Source: Verrucomicrobiales bacterium
GTDB taxonomy: Bacteria; Verrucomicrobiota; Verrucomicrobiia; Verrucomicrobiales; DEV007
DNA: 34,982 nt
Assembly (NCBI GenBank): GCA_020852405.1
Contig: JADZAX010000146.1
Location: 1-34,982 of the forward strand
Direction of reading: 5' to 3'
The stretch's first letter is position 1; each line of letters begins with the position of its first letter. Shown here piece after piece: positions 9,804 to 20,150 of the stretch. A model generated the notes under the pieces. The model was given only the letters and a program-made list of their open reading frames with translations, had not been told where the DNA came from and made no database searches. Made by a program: the position numbers and the translations under genes.

Positions 9804-10361
9804 TCAGGGCTTCCTGATCACTTCCGATATGCGGGAGACATGGTCAGCAAAAGACGCATCATCCAGAACTGGGACTGCTTTCTGGAGAATGTCATGGTCG
9901 GGCTCGGGAAGGCCGATCCAAGAGCGGCAACCACCGAAGCCGGCCTGATGCGGCACCGTCCAGGTTTCCGCGAGCTTCCGAATCCGGACGACCGCCAAAC
10001 TGATTCCGGGCTCTTCGCCCCACTCGAAACGTTCGCGGATGGCTTCATCCGTCCAGATGTGAAACGGTGAAAGACCCTGGACTTCGTCCCAGCGGGTCAA
10101 CCTTGCAGTCCACTCCGTGGTGGCGTGAAGCCGGAAAGGAACCGGCGCCTCTGCGGCCGGAGCGGCCGGGAGATGCGGGTTACCCTTGACTTGCCGCACC
10201 TGCTCATGGAAATGGGTGGGGAAGAGAAGGAACGCGTCGTGGAGCCACTGGAAGCCAAGTTTTCCCTCAGAAATCCCCCCTTTTCGGAGAATCAAGGTTT
10301 GCTCCCCCGCTTCCAGGGCATCGCAAACAACCTGCCATTCTTTGAAGGCAAACAATTTCAT
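9804..10361 (-). CDS. DUF1802 family protein
   Basis: FKEWQVVCDALEAGEQTLILRKGGISEGKLGFQWLHDAFLLFPTHFHEQ is the typical DUF1802 N-terminal pattern. Confidence 0.85.
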   Translation of the reverse strand: MKLFAFKEWQVVCDALEAGEQTLILRKGGISEGKLGFQWLHDAFLLFPTHFHEQVRQVKGNPHLPAAPAAEAPVPFRLHATTEWTARLTRWDEVQGLSPFHIWTDEAIRERFEWGEEPGISLAVVRIRKLAETWTVPHQAGFGGCRSWIGLPEPDHDILQKAVPVLDDASFADHVSRISEVIRKP

Positions 10362-10388
10362 GCGCTGGTCAGGCGTTGATCGCCCGGA

Positions 10389-10964
10389 TCAATTGGACTG
10401 CCAGTTGGTGATCCACTTGGATTGGTCATCCGGGGAATCCATCACCGACCAAATGTCAAAGTTCGGGTTGAACGTCAGCTTCTTTTTGGCCGCCGGCTTT
10501 TCGCAGAGATAACGGATCTGGGAGCCGCTTGGATCGATCAACACATAGTCTGATCCTGATTTCGCCGAGCGCGGGTTTTTGGAACTTTGGCTAGTCGCGT
10601 AGTCGATCCGGGCGACATACACCGTGGTCTCCGGATCCACTTTGCCATCCAAATTCTCATCACCGGAAAGCTCCTTGTAGAGAATCGAGGACCCCTTGAT
10701 CCCGTCACCATCCCGGTCTGTTGAGGGACTGCCATCCGCCGGGCTCATGGGAAAAATGGCATTTTCCTGCTGGTAACGGACCAGCCCGTTGTTGATTTCG
10801 GCGATGAACGTCCTGGTCCTGTCCCTTTCGATCTTGGCCTGGATGCCAGGCAGGGCAGAGATCAGAATCCCGGCGAGGATTCCAATGATGGCGATGACGA
10901 CGAGTAGTTCGATCAGGGTGAATCCTGACCGCCTGACGGAGGGGGAGAAGGACGCGGTGTTCAT
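10389..10964 (-). CDS. gspG: Type II secretion pseudopilin, GspG-like
   Basis: Prepilin cleavage/methylation motif RRSGFTLIELLVVIAIIGILAGILISALPG followed by a globular domain. Confidence 0.85.
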   Translation of the reverse strand: MNTASFSPSVRRSGFTLIELLVVIAIIGILAGILISALPGIQAKIERDRTRTFIAEINNGLVRYQQENAIFPMSPADGSPSTDRDGDGIKGSSILYKELSGDENLDGKVDPETTVYVARIDYATSQSSKNPRSAKSGSDYVLIDPSGSQIRYLCEKPAAKKKLTFNPNFDIWSVMDSPDDQSKWITNWQSN

Positions 10965-10982
10965 GGCTTTATTTGGGGGGGG

Positions 10983-12236
10983 TTATTGCTGGAGTCCCTG
11001 CAAAATGTCGATCATGGGCAGGAACAGGGCGATGACGATGGTCCCGACCACAAGGGCCAGGAAAACAATCATGACCGGTTCGATCATGGACGTCATGGCG
11101 TCGACCGCATTGTCGACTTCGTCGTCATAGACGTCCGCAACCTTCAACAACATGTCGGGAAGCTGGCCGGTTTCTTCCCCGACCTGCACCATGCTGGTGA
11201 CCATGGGAGGAAAGATCCGACTGGCCTCCAGAGGAGCGACCACGGACTCCCCTTCACGCACCGCTTCATGAACTTTCTCGATGGCGTCTGCCACCACCAG
11301 ATTGCCGGCGGTGTCTCGGGTGATGTTGAGAGCCTGGAGGATGGGAACGCCGCTGGTGACAAGCGTACCCAGAGTCCGGGCGAACCGCGAAATCGAGCTT
11401 TTGAGCTGCACCGGACCGACGCCGGGCAGTTTCATTTTCCAACCGTCGATCGTCTTCCGTCCCCCTTTGGAACTCGCGAAGAGACGCCACATGCCCCAGA
11501 ACAGAACGATCCCGATCAGAATCATCCACCAGTACGATTTTACCACGTCACTGATATCAACAATGAACTGGGTCAGTCCTGGCAAGGGGCGTCCCTGCAG
11601 CATGTCATCGAAAATAGTCTTGAATTTGGGCACAATGAAACCCAAGAGAAAGCAGAGGATGCCGACCGCGATGACCATGACGATGATCGGATAGACCATG
11701 GCCGCGACGATGCGGTTTTTGAGTTTTTGGGCTTTCTCCAAGTATTCGGCCAAACGGGAAAGCACGATTTCAAGCACCCCGCCGAGCTCACCGGCTTTGA
11801 CCATGTTGACGAAGAGTTTGTCGAAAATTTTGGGGTGCTGACCGAGACCTTCCGAGAAGGTGCTGCCACTTTGAACCGAGTCCGCCAACTGGTTGATGGT
11901 GCTCTGCATGATGCGGTTTTTCTCCTGTCCCGCGAGGACCGAGAGGCCGCGCAGAAGGGGCAGGCCGGCCTCGACCAGAGTGGCCAATTGCCGGGTGAAA
12001 ATCATCAGCGTTTTGGTGCCGACCTTTCCGCTGGCCCCGGCGCGCGCTTTGACACGCTGCTTCTGGGCTTTCTGGGCCTGACGCTTGGCCGCTCCGGAGA
12101 CTCCGGCCCCGATCTGGGTGGGGTAGAGGCCGCTCTTGCGCAGCTGGGCCACGGCTTCGGCTTCATCTTTGGCACTGATGGATCCGGCGGTCTGCTCTCC
12201 TCGGGCGTCGAGGGCGATGTAATCAAAACTCGGCAT
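10983..12236 (-). CDS. gspF: Type II secretion/type IV pilus inner membrane platform protein GspF/PilC
   Basis: MPSFDYIALDARGEQTAGSISAKDEAEAVAQLRKSGLYPTQI...FTRQLATLVEAGLPLLRGLSVL, repeated T2SSF domains. Confidence 0.93.
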   Translation of the reverse strand: MPSFDYIALDARGEQTAGSISAKDEAEAVAQLRKSGLYPTQIGAGVSGAAKRQAQKAQKQRVKARAGASGKVGTKTLMIFTRQLATLVEAGLPLLRGLSVLAGQEKNRIMQSTINQLADSVQSGSTFSEGLGQHPKIFDKLFVNMVKAGELGGVLEIVLSRLAEYLEKAQKLKNRIVAAMVYPIIVMVIAVGILCFLLGFIVPKFKTIFDDMLQGRPLPGLTQFIVDISDVVKSYWWMILIGIVLFWGMWRLFASSKGGRKTIDGWKMKLPGVGPVQLKSSISRFARTLGTLVTSGVPILQALNITRDTAGNLVVADAIEKVHEAVREGESVVAPLEASRIFPPMVTSMVQVGEETGQLPDMLLKVADVYDDEVDNAVDAMTSMIEPVMIVFLALVVGTIVIALFLPMIDILQGLQQ

Positions 12237-12273
12237 GTTATGGGCGGGTGGTGGTGGAAGCGCTTTGGTTCAA

Positions 12274-12302
12274 ATCGTAGCGAAAATGCAATACAATGTA
12301 AA
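12274..12302 (-). promoter_or_regulatory. Candidate sigma70-type promoter upstream of gspF
   Basis: On the minus strand TTTACA - 17 nt - TACGAT, in the AT-rich gap upstream of the GspF start at 12236. Confidence 0.4.
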
Positions 12303-12337
12303 CATTTAATCACGCAATCGCGTGGGGGATGGCTGAA

Positions 12338-14002
12338 TCAGGTGTACTTGAGAACTTCTTCAATGGTCGTGATCCCCTCATAGATGGACCGGAGTCCATC
12401 CTCCCGGAGGGTTCGCATTCCCAATTCAATGGCTTTTTGGCGGATGACCACCGTCGCGGCGCGTTCGGTGATCAGTTCACGGATGGGATCGGTGATGTCG
12501 AGGAGCTCGAAAAGCCCCTGGCGGCCTTTGTAGCCGGTGTCATTGCAGACATCGCAACCACGGCCGGTACAAAACTCCTTGGAGCCGATGTCCATCGGAG
12601 AAAGGCCAAGCTGGGCGAGAACGGCCTCGCTGGGGCGGTAAGAGACCCGGCATTCCGCGCAGATCTTGCGCAGGAGACGTTGGGCGAGGACCCCCTCCAG
12701 AGTGGCTGCCACGAGGAATGGTTCGCAGCCCATGTCGACGAGACGGGTCACCGCGCCGGGAGCGTCGTTGGTGTGGAGGGTGGAGAGCACCAAGTGGCCC
12801 GTCAAGGAGGCCTGAATGGCGATCTGGGCGGTCTCGAGGTCGCGCATTTCTCCGACCAGAATGCGGTCGGGATCCTGCCGGAGGAATGCGCGCAGGACAC
12901 GGCCGAAAGTCATGCCGATGGCTTCATTGACCGGAACCTGCATGATGGCGTCGATGTCATACTCCACCGGGTCTTCCGCCGTCAGGAGCTTGGTGTCGAC
13001 GGTGTTGATCCGGCGCAGGCAGGCGTAAAGGGTGGTGGTTTTGCCGGCGCCGGTCGGGCCGGTGCAGATGAAAATGCCGTTCGGCTTTTCAATGGTTTCC
13101 TCGATGTATTCGAAGAGGTAGGTCGGCAGGTTGAGGTTTTCCAGATCCAGATTGACACTGGAGCGGTCCAGAACGCGGAGCACGACGCTCTCACCATAGA
13201 CCGTGGGCAGCGTGGAGACGCGTAGATCGACTTTCTTGTCAGCGATTGTCGTCATGATGCGCCCGTCCTGAGGGAGACGGGTTTCCGCAATGTTCAGACT
13301 GGCCATGACTTTGACCCGCGAAATGATGGCGGACTTCAAATGCTGGGGCGGGGGGGCCATTTCGTAGAGCCCGCCGTCGACCCGGTAGCGGATCTTGAAA
13401 TCGTTCTCGAACGGCTCGAAATGAATGTCCGAGGCGCGTTCCTTGATCGCCTGGTAGAGGACAAGGTCAACATACCGGATGATGGGGGCGGAGTTGGCTT
13501 CGGAGATCGCATCCTCGCCGGTCAGGGCGGCCGCCTCTTTCTGGAATTCCAGCATCGCGTCCGACATGGTGTTGTTGCCACCGTAATGTTTGTCGATCAA
13601 TGCGTGAATCTGGGAGGGCTCCGCGACCGCGGGGATGATCCGCTGGTCGAGGGAAAAACCCAGTTCCTCAAGGATTTGGGGGTCCAGGGGATTCACCAGG
13701 GCCACCAGCAGGCCTTCCTCGGTGAATTGGATCGGGAATGCCTCATGAAGTCGCGCGGATCCGCTGGGCATCGCGGCTACCACTTGGGGGGCCGGCTCGA
13801 AGCCATTCAGATCCAGGTAATACCCCCCGATATCTTCCGCGACGAGCTGGTAGAGTTGGTCGCGGGTGATGATGCTGTAATCCTCCAGCGCCTCCACGAT
13901 TTCCTTCCCCGACTGGGCTAGAGTATGCAGCACTTCGTCACGCTGCCCGGCATCCACCAGATCCCGTGCCACCAACAAATCGATCACCGCCTCCGCATTC
14001 AT
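12338..14002 (-). CDS. gspE: GspE/PilB-family secretion/pilus assembly ATPase (copy 1)
   Basis: Walker A GPTGAGKTTTLYACL, Asp box LTAEDPVEYDI, Walker B RILVGEMRD, His box TGHLVLSTLHTNDA, CAEC...CDVC zinc motif. Confidence 0.93.
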   Translation of the reverse strand: MNAEAVIDLLVARDLVDAGQRDEVLHTLAQSGKEIVEALEDYSIITRDQLYQLVAEDIGGYYLDLNGFEPAPQVVAAMPSGSARLHEAFPIQFTEEGLLVALVNPLDPQILEELGFSLDQRIIPAVAEPSQIHALIDKHYGGNNTMSDAMLEFQKEAAALTGEDAISEANSAPIIRYVDLVLYQAIKERASDIHFEPFENDFKIRYRVDGGLYEMAPPPQHLKSAIISRVKVMASLNIAETRLPQDGRIMTTIADKKVDLRVSTLPTVYGESVVLRVLDRSSVNLDLENLNLPTYLFEYIEETIEKPNGIFICTGPTGAGKTTTLYACLRRINTVDTKLLTAEDPVEYDIDAIMQVPVNEAIGMTFGRVLRAFLRQDPDRILVGEMRDLETAQIAIQASLTGHLVLSTLHTNDAPGAVTRLVDMGCEPFLVAATLEGVLAQRLLRKICAECRVSYRPSEAVLAQLGLSPMDIGSKEFCTGRGCDVCNDTGYKGRQGLFELLDITDPIRELITERAATVVIRQKAIELGMRTLREDGLRSIYEGITTIEEVLKYT

Positions 14003-14050
14003 GCTTTGTAATTCGCTCGCGCCAAATGTCTTGTTCCCGCCTTGTGTTTC

Positions 14051-15721
14051 TCAGTCCGAGTCCGCCATGGTGACCCGCACGACTTCCGCTGCCGATGTTC
14101 TGCCGTTCAGGACCTTCCTGACGCCGTCTTCGCGCAGGGTCCGCATGCCCAGTTCGCGGGCCCGTTTGCGGAGCTGCGGCGTGGACATCTCCTTGTTGAT
14201 CATCTGGCTCACTTCCTCGGTGATGCGGAAAATTTCAAAGATTCCGATTCGGCCCCGGAAACCGGTGTTCCGGCAGGCCCGGCAACCCGCGCCAGTCATG
14301 ATGCTGGCCCCTTCGATCTGCCGTTCATCCAGCCGGAGCATGCGCATTTCCTTTTCCGTGATCCGGGTCGGGGTTTTGCATTCCTGACAAACGCCGCGGA
14401 CGAGACGCTGAGCCATGATGGCCCGCACCGCGCTGGCGATGAGGAACCGTTTGATGCCGATGTCGGCGAGGCGGGCGACCGCGCCGGGGGCGTCATTGGT
14501 GTGAAGGGTGCTGAAAACCAAGTGGCCCGTGAGGCTGGCATTGATGGCGATGGAGGCAGTTTCCTTGTCGCGAATTTCCCCGATCATGATGATGTTGGGC
14601 GCCTGCCGGAGAATCGCCCGCAGGGCGGCGGCGAATGACATTCCGATATCCTCTTTTACCTGAACCTGGTTGATCCCCGAGAGCAGATATTCCACCGGAT
14701 CTTCGACCGTGATGATCTTGCGGTCCGGTTTGTTGATTTCGTTCAGACAGGCATAGAGCGTGGTCGTTTTGCCGCTCCCGGTGGGACCGGTGACGAGGAG
14801 GATGCCGTCGGGCAACCGGATCAGTTCATGGAAAATCTGTTGGTCATCCGTGAAAAAGCCAAGCTGCGGCAGTCCGAGACTGAGCGAGCTTTTGTCCAAG
14901 ATACGCATGACGACGCTTTCGCCGCCATTGGTGGGAACGGTGGACACCCGCAGATCGAGGTCTTTGTCCCCGACCGTCGCCTGAATGCGTCCGTCCTGGG
15001 GGAGCCGCTTTTCCGCGATGCTCATCGTGCCACTCATGATCTTGATCCGCGCGATGATCGCGGAGTGCAGTCGCAGCGGGTGGGTCGCGACCTTGTGGAG
15101 GGCTCCGTCAATCCGGTAGCGCACCCGGATTTCGGTTTCCAGAGGCTCGATATGGATGTCGCTGGCCCGATTCTGGTAGGCTTCCTGGAGGATCTGGTAA
15201 ACGAGCTTGATAATGGGGGCATCCCCGACTTCCGCGGTGTTGCTTTCCCCCCCGCCGGCGACTTCCCGGGTCGTGACTTCCGTCCCGAACGTCGCGCCGT
15301 AAATGGAAGTCAGGAGCTCTTTGATCTGGCTTTGAGGGGCGCAGAGGAATTCCGGTTCATAGGACAGCACATGACGCACCGAGTCCAGGGCGTCGAAATC
15401 AAGCGGATCTCCCACCGCGATATAGATGCCCGCCCCGTGGAAGCCGATGGGTATGATTTTATAGCGGATCGCCGTTTCCGAATCCACCACTTCCTGGGCT
15501 GCCGGGTCGAGTTCCGCCCGGTTCAGGTCCACATAGTCCATGCCGGCATTGATAGCGACCGTGCGGGCGACATCTTCCTCGCCCACTTTGCCCATGCGGA
15601 TCAAGGCTTCGAGCATGGTTTCGTCCGCTTTTTTGCGGTGCCGGACGCCCTCAAAATCTGCCTTGTTGAGCATGCCGCTTTCCAGCAGCAGTTCGATGAG
15701 GAATTCTTCGTTGGTATACAA
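14051..15721 (-). CDS. GspE/PilB-family secretion/pilus assembly ATPase (copy 2)
   Basis: Walker A GPTGSGKTTTLYACL, VEDPVEYLL, IIMIGEIRDKETA, TGHLVFSTLHTNDAPGA, CQEC...CRAC; same architecture as the adjacent copy. Confidence 0.93.
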   Translation of the reverse strand: MYTNEEFLIELLLESGMLNKADFEGVRHRKKADETMLEALIRMGKVGEEDVARTVAINAGMDYVDLNRAELDPAAQEVVDSETAIRYKIIPIGFHGAGIYIAVGDPLDFDALDSVRHVLSYEPEFLCAPQSQIKELLTSIYGATFGTEVTTREVAGGGESNTAEVGDAPIIKLVYQILQEAYQNRASDIHIEPLETEIRVRYRIDGALHKVATHPLRLHSAIIARIKIMSGTMSIAEKRLPQDGRIQATVGDKDLDLRVSTVPTNGGESVVMRILDKSSLSLGLPQLGFFTDDQQIFHELIRLPDGILLVTGPTGSGKTTTLYACLNEINKPDRKIITVEDPVEYLLSGINQVQVKEDIGMSFAAALRAILRQAPNIIMIGEIRDKETASIAINASLTGHLVFSTLHTNDAPGAVARLADIGIKRFLIASAVRAIMAQRLVRGVCQECKTPTRITEKEMRMLRLDERQIEGASIMTGAGCRACRNTGFRGRIGIFEIFRITEEVSQMINKEMSTPQLRKRARELGMRTLREDGVRKVLNGRTSAAEVVRVTMADSD

Positions 15722-15955
15722 GGCGAACCTTTCTTCGCGTGGGTTGAAAGCGGTATTCCCGGGAGTGTTTCCAGAGGCCTTGGGCCAAAGCCAAAGCGCC
15801 CCGGCACTGCGGGAGAGGAATCGTCACTCTATCGGAATCGGCGACGCAAACAAAGAAAAAAGATCGCTGGAAGCCCCGTGGAATGCGACTTTTTTCAAAA
15901 GAGACCGCAAAAGTTCCTTAGTGGCAGTGCGGAAGCCCGGTTTTGTTTCGGCCCA

Positions 15956-15984
15956 ACAAAAAACCCCGGGTTTCCCCGGGGTTT
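15956..15984 (-). terminator. Rho-independent terminator of the MFS gene at 16023..17630
   Basis: Minus strand AAACCCCGGG-GAAA-CCCGGGGTTT followed by T residues. Confidence 0.85.
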
Positions 15985-16022
15985 CTCATCAGAAATATGG
16001 ACTCCAGTTCCGGAGTTAATGG

Positions 16023-17618
<1,596 letters not shown>

Positions 17619-18156
17619 AGGGGATCGCAATCAGGGATGGGTTGGAGGGTTTGCCGGTTCTATGCTCGTGCAAAGGGGGTCTTTTTAACAAACCTGACGT
17701 TTTGCTCAAGCGAAAAAGGCCGAAGGACGCAAAAAAGGAAGGTTGAGGGCTCTTTTGGGGCGTTTTTGAAGGCAAAGTGACCCCAGAACTACCGGTTCGA
17801 AGGGACGTCGCCTGTCCGGACCAAAGTTCTTCTGCGAGTGTGGCTGCCTTCCGACGGTGGCTGCAGAATGCGTCTGGAGTCACCAGATCAGGGTGCGAGG
17901 CCGGAGGAAACGCCCAAAGGACGTCCCCAAGGGACGCTTCTTCCGCCCAAGCGACACAGCGCTGCCCTCCAGATGGGGAGGTGGCGAGAACAACGCTGGC
18001 CTGCCAATTTGGATCAGGGAGGCCCCCTTTGGTGCCGGAGGCTGTCGAGAACTGATCAGAGGATTGCCCTTAAGATCTGCCGCCCTGCCCCGTGCTTTTA
18101 TAGCAAGGGGCGATAGAAAAAGGGCGCGCTGTGGAGTGCAACCCTGGCTTGGTGCC

Positions 18157-18648
18157 TCAGGCAACGGCCCGATGGGGAGCCTGAGCCACATCGATCCGAC
18201 TGGCATGGCAGGTGACCGTGTGACCGGACTGCGCATGGGAGCCGATCAACCCAGTCAGCCGGGAATTCTCTGGCAGGACGAAGGCGGGATAAAGAAAGGT
18301 TTCTCCCAGGACCCGGACATTACAGACACAATTGCGGCCATACTTGTAAATGACGATGTCCACTTTGGTTCTTTGTCCGGGAATGAGTGGGGAGAGCGAA
18401 ACGTAGCCGATGACGCCGGATCCGTTGCTGAGATCACCCACTTCTCCCGTGGCTGGATGGATGGTGATGGCCACGCCGCGCTCTCTCGATTCGTCGAGAA
18501 GGCCGACCATCATCCGCTGGGTGATGTGTTTGTGTTCGATCTCCACGGTGAAGGAAATTTGGGATTCTCCTTGCTCGGTGCAGGTCTGCTCCAGGGCGAC
18601 CATGTCATAATCTTGCAGAAGTGGCGGTGCGAAGAGGGATGCGCTCAT
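18157..18648 (-). CDS. Conserved-looking hypothetical protein
   Basis: ORF 18157..18795; ATG at 18648 (MSASLFAPPLLQDYDMVALEQTCTEQGESQISFTVEIEHKHITQRMMVGLLDES...) avoids the AT-rich upstream segment. Confidence 0.55.
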   Translation of the reverse strand: MSASLFAPPLLQDYDMVALEQTCTEQGESQISFTVEIEHKHITQRMMVGLLDESRERGVAITIHPATGEVGDLSNGSGVIGYVSLSPLIPGQRTKVDIVIYKYGRNCVCNVRVLGETFLYPAFVLPENSRLTGLIGSHAQSGHTVTCHASRIDVAQAPHRAVA

Positions 18649-18833
18649 GGCTGGGATCGAATACTGTTGGTGGTTTTGAGAAGAGGAGGATTTCAAGATC
18701 ACCCAAAAGAAAGTTACAGCAATTATAATTTTATAAAAGCAAGGTGCTAAATTCTGGTGATTATAAAATAATCGGCCATAATTCCAGAAATTCAAGGAAA
18801 ATTATAGAATTTCCAGAAAATACTGCAAAATAA

Positions 18834-18882
18834 AACCGGGATCCCCGCGCCCATTATTGTAGGGCAGCGGGAGATCCCGGTT
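18834..18882 (-). terminator. Rho-independent terminator of the lipoprotein gene at 18909..19319
   Basis: Minus strand AACCGGGATCTCCCGC...GCGGGGATCCCGGTT hairpin followed by TTATTTT. Confidence 0.75.
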
Positions 18883-18908
18883 GGAAAGATACCAGATTCT
18901 GGGGAGAA

Positions 18909-19319
18909 TCAGTTCGTGCCAGTAGGAGCAGGAGCTGGTGTAGGAGCTGGTGTAGGAGCTGTAGCTGCGGGAGGTGTCACCGCTTCTTGAACCTTCTGGG
19001 CGGCTTCTTCAACCTTTTTGGCCCCGGCTTCGACCGCTTCCTTGGCGGATTCAGCAGCCTTGTTGGCGGTTTCAGCAGCCGCTTTTTGCGCGGCACCGGC
19101 GGCTTCCTTGACGGCTTCTTTGACCTCACCGGCCTTTTCTTCCGTTTTCGCCTTCATTTCTTCGCCGGCCTTCTTGGCGGCTTCCTTGGTTTCCTTGGCG
19201 GCGTCAGCAGCGCTGTCGGCGGCTTTGTCCATGGATTCTTTGACACTTTCGGAGCAGCTGCTGAAAAGGAAAGCAGCGGCGGCGATACCAACAATTGATG
19301 ACAGAGTGAGTAGTTTCAT
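18909..19319 (-). CDS. Ala/Lys/Glu-rich repetitive lipoprotein with Pro-Thr-Ala C-terminal tail
   Basis: Start at 19319: MKLLTLSSIVGIAAAAFLFSSCSESVKESMDKAADSAADAAKETKEAAKKAGEEMKAKTEEKAGEV...; lipobox-like FSSC and amphipathic helix repeats. Confidence 0.75.
   Translation of the reverse strand: MKLLTLSSIVGIAAAAFLFSSCSESVKESMDKAADSAADAAKETKEAAKKAGEEMKAKTEEKAGEVKEAVKEAAGAAQKAAAETANKAAESAKEAVEAGAKKVEEAAQKVQEAVTPPAATAPTPAPTPAPAPTGTN
18919..18960 (-). repeat. Short in-gene tandem repeat of a GGAGCTGGTGTA-like 12-mer
   Basis: ggagcaggagctggtgtaggagctggtgtaggagctgtagctg; encodes the TPAPTPAPAP tail of the lipoprotein. Confidence 0.75.
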
Positions 19320-19527
19320 ACGAGGAGTAATATACCCAACCCAGACTTTGGGCAAGTTCTCAATTCTTACATCGTTCAAACAATGGAACCAATTTTGTAA
19401 CGCAACTGCGGAATTTTCTTGTCGGCAACGATTCAAAACCGCATGATGGTCCGGTTCAAATGCAAGAAAGGCATCTTTCCTGCTGAGCATTCAAAATACC
19501 ACCGCACTCAACTAACCCACACTATCA

Positions 19528-19944
19528 ATGAACCATCCATTTCTGAACCTGCTTGCTCAAGATTCCTATCAAGATGCTCCTTCCGCCGGAGGAATGATCG
19601 GCGGGCTTCTAGGATTGGTCCTGTATTTTGGGATCATCATTCTCCTCATCGCTGCGATGTGGAAGATTTTCACCAAAGCCGGCAAACCCGGCTGGGCGGC
19701 GATCGTGCCCATTTATAACATCATCGTCCTGTTGGAGGTCGTGGGCCGTCCGGCTTGGTGGGTTATCCTTTTCCTGATTCCCTTCGTGAATGTCATCATG
19801 GCGTTCATCGTGATGGTTGATCTGGCAAAATCATTCGGCAAAGATGTCGCCTATGCGTTGGGGTTGATTTTCTTGGGCATCATTTTCTTCCCGATGCTCG
19901 CCTTCGGCAGCGCGACCTATCGTGGTCCGGCCGCGTCCGCCTGA
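19528..19944 (+). CDS. DUF5684-like small membrane protein
   Basis: LIAAMWKIFTKAGKPGWAAIVPIYNIIVLLEVVGRPAWWVILFLIPFVNVIMAFIVMVDLAKSFGK is characteristic of this family. Confidence 0.8.
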   Translation: MNHPFLNLLAQDSYQDAPSAGGMIGGLLGLVLYFGIIILLIAAMWKIFTKAGKPGWAAIVPIYNIIVLLEVVGRPAWWVILFLIPFVNVIMAFIVMVDLAKSFGKDVAYALGLIFLGIIFFPMLAFGSATYRGPAASA

Positions 19945-19982
19945 TCCAGGTGGCTGAAAATCCCGGCATTTGTTTGCCTTGG

Positions 19983-20011
19983 AACCCGGAAGGAAACTTC
20001 CGGGTTTTTTT
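19983..20011 (+). terminator. Rho-independent terminator of the DUF5684-like gene
   Basis: AACCCGGAAG-GAAA-CTTCCGGGTT then TTTTTG. Confidence 0.88.
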
Positions 20012-20150
20012 GTTGCCGGCGGGGGAGTCCCAGCGCGCGGCTTTTGTAAAAAAGGGTTGACTGAAAATAAATGATGATATACGCATCAATGAATCCTGAT
20101 TCGACGATACGTTAGAAATAGGCAATTTACCCCATTTAATCCGCACCCCC

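Noticed and set aside
20012-20150. Cobalamin riboswitch upstream of the BtuB-like receptor
   Set aside because: The gap is short and AT-rich and I cannot see a B12-box-like segment; only a possible TTGACT promoter and a short gatgatatacgcatc palindrome.
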